Source: Actinomycetota bacterium
GTDB lineage: Bacteria; Actinomycetota; Thermoleophilia; Miltoncostaeales; Miltoncostaeaceae
Direction: 5' to 3'
Length of the DNA: 13,457 nt
Assembly: GCA_947475125.1 (NCBI GenBank)
Contig: CANJMX010000031.1
Coordinates: 1-13,457, forward strand
Shown: piece after piece, positions 7,462-13,457 of the stretch
Layout of the letters: the number at the start of each line of letters is the position of its first letter
Position numbering within the stretch: position 1 is the stretch's first letter
Notes under the pieces: generated by a model
What the model saw: only the letters and a program-made list of their open reading frames with translations
Told to the model about the DNA's origin: nothing
Database searches by the model: none
Program-made: the position numbers and the translations under genes

Positions 7462-8082
7462 ATGACCGATACACCACCATCCAACCGCGCCGCTGTCCGA
7501 CGCGAACGCACGCGCAATGCGCTCATCACCACTGCGGGGGATCTCCTCGCGGGAGGGGAGACCAGCGCAACGATCCAGAACATCACGGATCAGACCGATG
7601 TCGCCGTCGGCACCTTCTACAACCACTTCTCGTCGCGGGAGGACCTGTACGACGCGGCTGTTCTGGCCGCGCTGCAGACCATCGAGAAACACACCGTTGC
7701 CATTCAGGCGCAGGCGAGTGGAGACCCCGCCGAGGTGGTGAGCATCGGGATCCGGTGCTTCGGGCGGATGCCGGAACAGTTCCCGCGCGAGACCCGCATC
7801 GTCTCAGAGGCCGCGAAGTTCCGTCCGCTCGGCCCAGCGGTGAGCGACCGCTTCCGCCGCGACGTCGATGCGGCTGTTGCGGCGGGGCGATTCCGGTGCG
7901 ACGACCTGGAGATGACCCTGCTTCTGATTGCGGGTGGGATGACCCGTGTCATCACCAGCCGCATCAGCGACCCCTCGCTCGACATCGCGCGCGTTGACAA
8001 TGCGACAGCCATTGCACTGCGCATGCTGGGTATGGATGCAGCCGAGGCCGACGAGATGGCCCATCGCCCGCTCCCGGCATGA
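7462..8082 (+). CDS. TetR/AcrR-family transcriptional repressor
   Basis: A 206-residue DNA-binding regulator. The N-terminal helix-turn-helix is clear: ATIQNITDQTDVAVGTFYNHFSSREDLYDAAV (about 36-67), with VAVGTFYNHF as recognition helix and the family's typical following Ser-Arg-Glu-Asp-Leu. The rest is helical ligand-binding and dimerisation domain with no assignable ligand. The ATG at 7462 is chosen because the HTH then lies at the usual distance from the N-terminus; the frame is open further upstream through the palindrome but that part is not protein-like. The ribosome site before it is weak (CAGGTG). The gene precedes an MFS exporter by 30 nt, the classic repressor-efflux pump pair, and diverges from the secreted-protein operon. 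Likely regulation: self-repression at the 7334-7365 palindrome, released by a substrate of the exporter. Confidence 0.9.
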   Translation: MTDTPPSNRAAVRRERTRNALITTAGDLLAGGETSATIQNITDQTDVAVGTFYNHFSSREDLYDAAVLAALQTIEKHTVAIQAQASGDPAEVVSIGIRCFGRMPEQFPRETRIVSEAAKFRPLGPAVSDRFRRDVDAAVAAGRFRCDDLEMTLLLIAGGMTRVITSRISDPSLDIARVDNATAIALRMLGMDAAEADEMAHRPLPA

Positions 8083-8083
8083 C

Positions 8084-8116
8084 ATGACGCGCGGGCCGTC
8101 CCCCGGCCCGCGGTGA
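8084..8116 (+). other. Hairpin and possible 10-codon leader between repressor and exporter genes
   Basis: CGCGGGCCG (8090-8098) and CGGCCCGCG (8104-8112) form a 9-bp GC stem with a 5-nt loop, ending directly against the exporter's GTG at 8113. The same segment holds a short frame, ATG at 8084 to TGA at 8114-8116, encoding MTRGPSPGPR. It begins 1 nt after the TetR stop, and its stop overlaps the exporter start (GTGA). No ribosome-binding site is visible for the exporter, so a coupled or attenuated arrangement is possible. The short frame could equally be chance. Confidence 0.3.
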
Positions 8117-9393
8117 CGAAGGGGGCCCCCCGCCCAGAGGGTGCCCGGGCCCTGCTGCGCGACCGCAACGTCTCGCGCCTCCTGGGGTCGCAGCTTCTCA
8201 GCACCCTCACGTTCGGTGTGGTGGCTGCTGCCCTTGGCTGGCAGGCATTCCAGCGCACCGGCAGCCCGCTCACGCTTGGGCTCATTGGCCTCGCCGAGTT
8301 CATCCCAGCGCTCATCTTCGCGCTGCCCGCAGGCCAGATGGCCGACCGGCTTGACCGGCGCAAGGTCACCGCAGTCGGTATGGCCATCGTGGTGCTCATG
8401 TCCATCGCCCTGGCCCTCGACGCCGGTGCGGGCGACACCTCAGCGCTCCCCCTGTACTTCATGGCCGCGGGCCTCGGTGCCGGCCGGGCATTTGCGAGTG
8501 CTGCCTTCTCCCCCATGCTCGCCGCGGCGGTGGCGCCACGGGACCTTCCCCGCACCATGGCCCTGTCGTCATCCACCTGGCAGGGAGCGCTCATCGTGGG
8601 GCCTTTCCTCGGGGGTGTGCTGCAGGCCACGGGCAACATGGTGCCGTACCTGTGCGCCGCAGCCATTGACGTGGTCGGCGTCATCCTGCTGCTCGGGGTG
8701 TCGCGCGAAGTGGGCACCGCACACCGCCAATCGGTGTCGGGGCCACCCACCATGCGCGATGCCACGGCGGGCCTCAGGCTCATTTTCGCCACGCCCGCCC
8801 TGCTCGGGGCGATCAGCCTCGATCTGGTTGCGGTGCTGTTCGGCGGCGCCACGGCGCTGCTGCCCATTATCGCCACCACCATCCTGCACGTGGGTGCCGT
8901 GGGCTATGGCGTGCTGCGCGCAGCACCCGGCATTGGCGCGGTGGCCGTGGGCATCCTGCTCTCCGGACGCCCCATCCGGACCCACGTGGGGCCGATCCTG
9001 CTCATATCGGTGGCCGGGTTTGGGGTATTCACGATTCTGCTTGGGGTCAGTGACTCGTTCTGGCTCACGTTTGGCGTGCTGCTCCTGCTCTCAGCCAGCG
9101 ACATGGTGAGTGTGTTCATCCGCTCAACACTGGCGCCGCTTCTCACTCCCCCACACCTGCGCGGGCGCGTGGTTGCCGTGGAGCGCGTATTCGTGGGTGC
9201 ATCCAACGAACTCGGAGCATTTGAGAGCGGCGTGCTGGCGCAGTTCATCGGCACCGTCGGGTCAATCGTGCTGGGCGGTGCGCTGTCCATCGCCGCCGCG
9301 GGGCTGTGGGCGCTGTTCTTCCCGGGTCTTCGCAAGATCAACCGCTTCGAGGAGATCACCCCGGCCGTTGATCCGGACGCCGTTCGCAGCTAG
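8113..9393 (+). CDS. MFS exporter, EntS-like (MFS_3) family
   Basis: A 426-residue inner-membrane proton-driven exporter with about 12 hydrophobic segments (first ones near 22-44 and 52-75, last near 375-402). MFS motif A is GQMADRLDRRKV (74-85) between helices 2 and 3; GPFLGGVL (163-170) is the motif C-like turn. RVFVGASNELGAFESGVLAQ (358-377) matches a hallmark of the EntS/MFS_3 group, which exports enterobactin in enterobacteria and assorted small molecules or drugs elsewhere. The start is GTG at 8113; no ATG or better in-frame start exists before the first helix. It lacks an obvious ribosome-binding site and abuts a hairpin, suggesting translation coupled to the upstream reading frame. 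It follows the TetR gene closely, so it is the most likely regulated target. Its TAG overlaps the TAG of the convergent hydrolase. The substrate is unknown; nothing nearby indicates a siderophore pathway. Confidence 0.9.
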   Translation: MTKGAPRPEGARALLRDRNVSRLLGSQLLSTLTFGVVAAALGWQAFQRTGSPLTLGLIGLAEFIPALIFALPAGQMADRLDRRKVTAVGMAIVVLMSIALALDAGAGDTSALPLYFMAAGLGAGRAFASAAFSPMLAAAVAPRDLPRTMALSSSTWQGALIVGPFLGGVLQATGNMVPYLCAAAIDVVGVILLLGVSREVGTAHRQSVSGPPTMRDATAGLRLIFATPALLGAISLDLVAVLFGGATALLPIIATTILHVGAVGYGVLRAAPGIGAVAVGILLSGRPIRTHVGPILLISVAGFGVFTILLGVSDSFWLTFGVLLLLSASDMVSVFIRSTLAPLLTPPHLRGRVVAVERVFVGASNELGAFESGVLAQFIGTVGSIVLGGALSIAAAGLWALFFPGLRKINRFEEITPAVDPDAVRS

Positions 9394-10151
9394 GCAGCGA
9401 TTGCCTCGCGGATGAGCCCGGCCGTCTTGACCGGCTGCTGCAGCAGGAAGAAGTGACCACCGAGGTCGACCGGCACGATGTCCATGCGGTCGCCGTAGCG
9501 CATCACGGCGGTGCCCGAGAGCAGGGGGGCGGAGGCGAATACCTTCACTGTGAGCGCGAGTGCATCGGCACGGGCGAGGGCACCATCCATATCCCAGCGC
9601 ATGAGTTGATCCATCATTCCGATGGCCACCTCGGCATCGGCGCGGCACATTGCGCGCGCCACCCGGTCGATGAGGGCGGGGTCGCACCCCGGGCCGGCGG
9701 CGCGATCACACATCGTTCGCATGGCGCCGGCGAAGTCTGCCCGGAAGGGGTCGAGAAACGCGTCAGCGGCCTGCGCTGATTGCCTCGGGTACATGCGCAT
9801 GTATGTGAGACCGTCGAGCGAAATGACCCGGTGACCGGTGCCCGCGAGCACCGTCTCAAGAGCCACTGCCGCGCCCATTGAGTGCCCGACAATCACGGCC
9901 TCATGCATGCCCTCGCTCACCGCCACGGCGCCAACCACGGCGGCCAGGTCGTCAACGCTCCAGTGCCGGGAGGTTGCCGTGGAGTCACCGTGCCACGGCA
10001 GGTCGAGGGCCAGCACCCGGTGGTCGCGGGCCAGGTCGGTGGCCACGCCGTCGAAGTCGGTGCGGCGGCACGTCCATCCGTGGATGAGCACCACGTCTGG
10101 CCCTCTTCCGTGGACGTCGTACACCACCTCTGCGCCGGGCAGTGCATGCAC
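9390..10151 (-). CDS. Alpha/beta-fold hydrolase
   Basis: A 253-residue cytoplasmic-type hydrolase with no signal peptide. Visible elements in order are the oxyanion-hole segment LIHGWTC (22-28), LDLPWHGDS (49-57), the nucleophile elbow GHSMG (89-93, Ser91) and the C-terminal GGHFFLL with catalytic His233. The lid region (about 115-195) is helical and variable. The acid expected after strand six is not obvious: the segment VKVFASAPLLS (202-212) has Ala207 where relatives often have Asp. Start: GTG at 10151, with AGGGG four nt before it; a nearby ATG at 10147 is out of frame. The gene is convergent with the MFS exporter and overlaps its stop by 4 bp. The substrate cannot be predicted; esterase, lactonase and C-C hydrolase activities all occur in this fold. 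Confidence 0.85.
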   Translation of the reverse strand: MHALPGAEVVYDVHGRGPDVVLIHGWTCRRTDFDGVATDLARDHRVLALDLPWHGDSTATSRHWSVDDLAAVVGAVAVSEGMHEAVIVGHSMGAAVALETVLAGTGHRVISLDGLTYMRMYPRQSAQAADAFLDPFRADFAGAMRTMCDRAAGPGCDPALIDRVARAMCRADAEVAIGMMDQLMRWDMDGALARADALALTVKVFASAPLLSGTAVMRYGDRMDIVPVDLGGHFFLLQQPVKTAGLIREAIAA

Positions 10152-10165
10152 CAGGCCCCTGCGAC

Positions 10166-10180
10166 TTGATGATTCCTTAT
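10166..10180. promoter_or_regulatory. Partial copy of the palindrome motif upstream of the hydrolase
   Basis: TGATGATTCCT (10167-10177) is identical over 11 bp to 7352-7362 in the operator-like palindrome region. It lies 16 nt before the hydrolase start. Only one half of the symmetric site is present, so repressor binding would be weaker or absent; the match may also be chance. Confidence 0.3.
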
Positions 10181-10427
10181 CGCGGATGTCGAAACCTCAT
10201 CGTGGGGCGTCGGGACAACTAATGATATCGGCCCCATCCCGTTCAATCAGACCATGCACGGCGAGCGCTACGCCCCACGCCGCCCGCCCATCCCCGGTCA
10301 GGGGCTCAATTCGGCCATGTGGCCGTGGCGGGGGTCGGGCCTGTTCGTGTCACCAAAGAGCGTGCTCAACATCTCGGCCATGGGGTACGCGTATGAGGAC
10401 GCGCCCGCAGCAAAGGGCGAGCGGCGC

Positions 10428-10457
10428 TTGCCCACACGTATGCGCCACCGGTACGGT
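10428..10457 (+). promoter_or_regulatory. Candidate promoter for a leaderless phosphofructokinase mRNA
   Basis: TTGCCC (10428-10433) and TACGGT (10452-10457) are separated by 18 bp. The -10 ends 6 nt before the ATG at 10464, so transcription would begin at or next to the A of the start codon. This fits the lack of a clear ribosome-binding site and the frequency of leaderless transcripts in actinobacteria. Both hexamers are imperfect. Confidence 0.35.
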
Positions 10458-10463
10458 CGGGGC

Positions 10464-11492
10464 ATGCGTGTGGGAATCCTCACCGGCGGCGGCGACTGCC
10501 CCGGACTCAATGCCGTCATCCGTGCCGTGGTGAAGGTGGGTGTCCGCCGGTTCGGGCACGAGCATGTGGGCATCCTCCACGGCTGGCGTGGCCTTCTTGA
10601 GCAGCAGGCGGTCCCGCTGGGCGTCCGTGACGTGAGCGGCATCCTCGACCGCGGCGGCACCATCCTCAAGAGCTCGCGCACCAATCCGTGCCGTGACGCC
10701 GAGACGACACAGGCGGCCATCGACGGCTTTGCGGCGCTGGGCATCGATGCCCTGGTGGCGCTGGGCGGCGAGGACACACTCGGCGCGGCCAACCGACTGC
10801 ATGCCGAGCACGGGCTGCCCATCGTGGGTGTACCGAAGACGATCGACAACGATCTGTCGGGAACTGACGTGACCTTCGGGTTCGACACGGCGGTACAGAT
10901 CGTGTGCAGCTCGATCGACCGTCTGCACACCACCGCCGAGTCGCATGACCGCGTGATGGTCGTTGAGGTGATGGGGCGCCACGCGGGATGGATCGCGCTT
11001 GAGAGCGGGATCGCGGGCGGGGCCGACTACATCCTGATCCCGGAACACCAGCCGAATGTGCCCGCGGTGGTGGATGCGCTGCGGGCACGCCACTCCCGCG
11101 GACTCGACTCGTCCATCGTCGTGGTGAGCGAGGGAGTTGATCTTGGAGATGGCGGTGCCGAGGGCGAGCGCGACGAGTTCGGCCACGCACTTCTGGCACA
11201 ACAGGGGGTCGGTGACCGTCTTGGGGCCATTATTCGCGAGGCCACCGGCTTCGACACCCGGGTGACCGTGCTGGGGCACGTTCAGCGTGGGGGTACCCCC
11301 ACCGCGCGTGACCGCATCCTGGCCACGCGCTTTGGGACGCATGCCGCCGAGATGGTGGAGGAGGGCTTGTTCGGACGCATGGCATCGCTGCGCGGCGCCA
11401 TCATCACCGACGTCCCGCTGGCCGATGCCGTGGGCACGTTGAAGACCGTCCCCGACGAGTACTACCGCCTGGCCCAGCCCTTCTTCGGATAG
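10464..11492 (+). CDS. pfkA: 6-phosphofructokinase, group III, predicted pyrophosphate-dependent
   Basis: A 342-residue cytoplasmic enzyme that phosphorylates fructose 6-phosphate to the 1,6-bisphosphate in glycolysis. Motifs: GGGDCPGLNAVIR (8-20), GGEDT (101-105), PKTIDND (124-130, with catalytic Asp128), MGRHAGW (170-176) and GHVQRGG (271-277). Asp104 stands where ATP-dependent enzymes have Gly (GGDGS or GGEGT), and Lys125 stands at the position equivalent to E. coli Gly124. This Asp/Lys pair is the established mark of pyrophosphate-dependent enzymes such as that of Amycolatopsis methanolica, so the phosphoryl donor is probably PPi and the reaction reversible. The ATG at 10464 gives the family's usual N-terminus (MRVGILTGGGDCPG); the frame is open back to 10254 without similarity. 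No Shine-Dalgarno is evident, and a -10-like TACGGT sits 6 nt upstream, suggesting a leaderless mRNA. No partner genes of glycolysis are adjacent. Confidence 0.92.
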   Translation: MRVGILTGGGDCPGLNAVIRAVVKVGVRRFGHEHVGILHGWRGLLEQQAVPLGVRDVSGILDRGGTILKSSRTNPCRDAETTQAAIDGFAALGIDALVALGGEDTLGAANRLHAEHGLPIVGVPKTIDNDLSGTDVTFGFDTAVQIVCSSIDRLHTTAESHDRVMVVEVMGRHAGWIALESGIAGGADYILIPEHQPNVPAVVDALRARHSRGLDSSIVVVSEGVDLGDGGAEGERDEFGHALLAQQGVGDRLGAIIREATGFDTRVTVLGHVQRGGTPTARDRILATRFGTHAAEMVEEGLFGRMASLRGAIITDVPLADAVGTLKTVPDEYYRLAQPFFG

Positions 11493-11767
11493 CAGTCCTC
11501 TGCAGAAGTCCCGATGGTGACGGTGGGCGCCGGCGCTCTGGGCGGACCGTCTGCTGGTGGACGTGACGGCACCGGCGGCGGTTGCAGCGGGATGCAGACG
11601 GCAACACGCATCGACGCGATTCGGGTGTCGTCGATACCGGCAGCACCCCGTCGGCGCGCCACCCTGTCTCATGGTCCGAACGCCTGCGGCCGACTGGGCC
11701 GCTGGTCCGGCATCGTCACGCCGACGACACAGGTGCCCGAAATCGGCGGTGCTAACGTGCCCGCCCC
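11493..11767. other. Intergenic region before topB
   Basis: 275 nt between phosphofructokinase and the topoisomerase. An 85-codon frame (11514-11771) is open but is rich in Gly/Arg/Pro and matches nothing I recognise. No strong terminator was found after the phosphofructokinase; only short GC palindromes such as GCGCCGGCGC near 11527-11536. Confidence 0.4.
11753..11758 (+). promoter_or_regulatory. Candidate -10 for topB
   Basis: TAACGT (TANNNT pattern) ends 9 nt before the GTG at 11768, so a transcript starting there would have almost no leader. No good -35 is seen. This parallels the phosphofructokinase promoter layout but is weak evidence by itself. Confidence 0.25.
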
Positions 11768-13457
11768 GTGAGCAAGAAACTGGTTATCTGCGAGAAGCCC
11801 TCCGTCGCCCGCGACGTGGCTGGCGCGCTCCCCGAGACATTTACCCAGAAGGGCGACGCATACGAGAGTGACCACTGGGTCATCTCATATGCAGTGGGGC
11901 ATCTGCTTGAGCAGGTGGATCCCGACGCCTACGACGCCCGGTACAAGAAGTGGACATACGAGGACCTGCCGATCATCCCGGAGGAGTTCCGCTACCAGGC
12001 CCGCGATGGCCGATCGGCCAAGCAACTCGCTTCGCTTCACCGACTCATGGCCCGGCCCGACGTGGACATCATCGTCAATGCCTGCGACGCCGGACGTGAG
12101 GGCGAGCTCATCTTCAAGCTCATCCTTCAGAGCGCCCCGCCCAAGGCGCAGGGGAAGACCGTGGAGCGGGCCTGGTTCTCGTCGATGACCAAGTCGGCCA
12201 TCAAGGACGCCTTCGAGTCGCTGCGTCCGGATTCGGAGATGCAGCCACTCGAGGCCGCCGCCCGCGCACGCAGCGAGGCCGACTGGCTGGTGGGAATGAA
12301 CGGAACCCGCGCGGCCACCACGCGTGCCGGATCGATCCGCCGAGTGCTGTCGCTCGGCCGCGTGCAGACGCCGACACTGGCGATGATCGTGCACCGCGAC
12401 ATCGAAATCGGCGCGTTCGTGCCGCAGGAGTACTGGCAGGTGGATGCGACGTTCACCGGTGCCGACTCTCCCCTTCCGGGCATGTGGCACGACGTCGAAG
12501 GTACGCACCGCGACCTGCTGTTCACCGACAACGACGGCAAGACCCACAAGGACCGCATCGTTCCGGGAGCCGCTGCCGATGAGATCGCCACTCTCGCCGC
12601 CGGCGCGGAGGGCATCGTCGCATCGGTGGAGACGCGGCCCCGCACCGAAGCGCCGCACCTGTTGTACGACCTCACCGCCCTGCAGCGTGATGCCAACCAG
12701 CGGTTCGGCTTCAGCGCCACACGCACCCTGGCCGCCGCACAGTCGTGTTACGACGAGCACAAGGTGCTCACGTATCCGCGAACCAGCTCGCGATACCTGA
12801 GCGGCGACATGGTGGGACAGCTGAAGTCGGTGGTGTCGCGTGTGGGCTCGGCCGACCGTCAGTACGCGGACGCCGCGCGATCGGTGCTGGCGCTCGACTC
12901 ACTGCCACTCGGACGCGTGATCAACGACGCCAAGGTCACCGACCACCACGCCATCATCCCCACCGACGCAGATCACGACCTCTCGCGACTGTCCAATGAT
13001 GCGCGGCGCATCTACGACATGGTGGCCCGGCGTTTTCTCGCGGTATTCCTGCCGCCGGCCAAGCTCGAGAGCACCACCATCGTCACCGATGTTGCGGGGC
13101 ACACCTTCCGCAGCAGCGGCACCGTCATTGTTGACCCGGGCTGGTACGCCGTTGACGCCATGCGGCGCCACCGCGTGGAGAAGCAGGCCGAGCGCATGGC
13201 CAACGAAGATGGCGAGGAGGAGACCGACGACCACACCCTTCCGTCGGTGACCGTGGGGCAGCGCCTCACCTGTGCCCGCGCCGAGGTGCTGGCCAAGTCC
13301 ACCAAGCCGCCTGCGAGATACAACGAAGGCAGCCTCCTCAAGTCGATGGAGACCGCCGGCAAACTGGTGGACGACGACGAGGCCGCCGAGGCGATGAAGG
13401 ATGGTGGCCTGGGCACCCCCGCCACCCGCGCCAACATCATCGAGAGCCTCATCGACC
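11768..13457 (+). CDS. topB: DNA topoisomerase III, type IA (3' truncated by window end)
   Basis: A type IA topoisomerase that cuts one DNA strand through a 5'-phosphotyrosine and passes another through, relaxing negative supercoils and decatenating DNA. The frame is open from GTG 11768 to the window end, giving 563 codons. The start is fixed by the N-terminal VSKKLVICEKPSVA (Glu9 of the toprim domain). CDAGREGELIF (106-116) is the toprim acidic motif in its TopB form. VLTYPRTSSRYL holds catalytic Tyr336; VTDHHAIIPT (390-399), PPARYNEGSLLKSME (514-528) and GLGTPATRANIIESL near the end are TopB hallmarks. TopB proteins usually run to about 650-730 residues, so the C-terminal end, possibly with zinc or basic DNA-binding repeats, is missing. 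Chromosomal TopA of actinobacteria differs in the acidic motif and active-site context. No mobile-element genes are visible beside it, though TopB relatives also occur on plasmids and integrative elements. Confidence 0.93.
   Translation, partial: MSKKLVICEKPSVARDVAGALPETFTQKGDAYESDHWVISYAVGHLLEQVDPDAYDARYKKWTYEDLPIIPEEFRYQARDGRSAKQLASLHRLMARPDVDIIVNACDAGREGELIFKLILQSAPPKAQGKTVERAWFSSMTKSAIKDAFESLRPDSEMQPLEAAARARSEADWLVGMNGTRAATTRAGSIRRVLSLGRVQTPTLAMIVHRDIEIGAFVPQEYWQVDATFTGADSPLPGMWHDVEGTHRDLLFTDNDGKTHKDRIVPGAAADEIATLAAGAEGIVASVETRPRTEAPHLLYDLTALQRDANQRFGFSATRTLAAAQSCYDEHKVLTYPRTSSRYLSGDMVGQLKSVVSRVGSADRQYADAARSVLALDSLPLGRVINDAKVTDHHAIIPTDADHDLSRLSNDARRIYDMVARRFLAVFLPPAKLESTTIVTDVAGHTFRSSGTVIVDPGWYAVDAMRRHRVEKQAERMANEDGEEETDDHTLPSVTVGQRLTCARAEVLAKSTKPPARYNEGSLLKSMETAGKLVDDDEAAEAMKDGGLGTPATRANIIESLID

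Larger units (their letters stand above)
10152..10463. other. 312-nt divergent intergenic region
   Basis: This gap lies between the hydrolase (leftward) and phosphofructokinase (rightward). Near the hydrolase it is relatively AT-rich, holding TTGATGATTCCTTAT (10166-10180) and CTAATGATATC (10219-10229), both candidate promoter elements. From 10254 the phosphofructokinase frame is open, but the 70 codons there resemble no part of that enzyme; they could be an N-terminal extension or chance. No tRNA, terminator or repeat array is seen. Confidence 0.5.

Noticed and set aside
7704..8882. 392-codon minus-strand frame over the TetR and MFS genes
   Set aside because: The product is Ser/Arg/Pro-rich without a domain, while both plus-strand genes have clear family motifs.
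10350..11672. 440-codon minus-strand frame over the phosphofructokinase
   Set aside because: It is a shadow of a well-conserved enzyme on the other strand and carries no motif of its own.
11514..11771. 85-codon frame between phosphofructokinase and topB
   Set aside because: It has no ribosome-binding site, no recognisable motif and a Gly/Arg/Pro-rich composition, and it ends inside the topB start. It is not convincing as a gene.
11885..12760. 291-codon minus-strand frame within topB
   Set aside because: It lies opposite the toprim and active-site regions of the topoisomerase, has no recognisable domain, and is a composition effect.

Overview
The window is GC-rich DNA with short gaps, many GTG/TTG starts and tRNA genes that do not encode CCA. 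The protein families point to Actinomycetota: a group III phosphofructokinase, an EntS-type MFS exporter, and secreted beta-propeller proteins whose blade loops carry Cys pairs. The C-terminal module of those secreted proteins resembles exported proteins I associate with Thermoleophilia (Solirubrobacterales and relatives). That class assignment comes from family resemblance and is moderate confidence at best.

Layout. From 1 to 3160 (+) lie the 3' part of an ABC exporter half-transporter and, 49 nt later, a complete thiamine-diphosphate decarboxylase that keeps the full set of pyruvate/indolepyruvate decarboxylase catalytic residues. From 3203 to 3402 (+) lie tRNA-Gln(CUG) and tRNA-Glu(CUC), followed by a strong hairpin that can also end the convergent operon. 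From 7304 down to 3464 (-) lies a two-gene operon for exported proteins: a propeller/fibronectin-III protein, then a seven-bladed-type propeller with an InlB-like repeat. Their last 83 residues align without gaps. From 7462 to 9393 (+), divergent from that operon, lie a TetR-family repressor and an MFS exporter. The gap between the divergent genes holds a symmetric operator-like palindrome. From 10151 down to 9390 (-) lies an alpha/beta hydrolase that overlaps the exporter tail to tail by 4 bp. From 10464 to 11492 (+) lies a phosphofructokinase with the residues expected for pyrophosphate use. From 11768 to the window end (+) lies the 5' part of a type IA topoisomerase of the TopB class.

How they may work together. 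The most system-like segment is 3464-10180: a TetR regulator, an exporter, and an operon of two surface or secreted propeller proteins facing away from them. A palindrome sits between the two transcription units, and an 11-bp piece of it recurs in front of the hydrolase. The rest (ABC exporter, decarboxylase, tRNAs, phosphofructokinase, topoisomerase) looks like ordinary chromosomal content. Within it, the apparent pyrophosphate-type phosphofructokinase and the PDC-type decarboxylase are metabolically notable. Long reading frames antisense to the real genes are treated as products of GC-rich codon usage.
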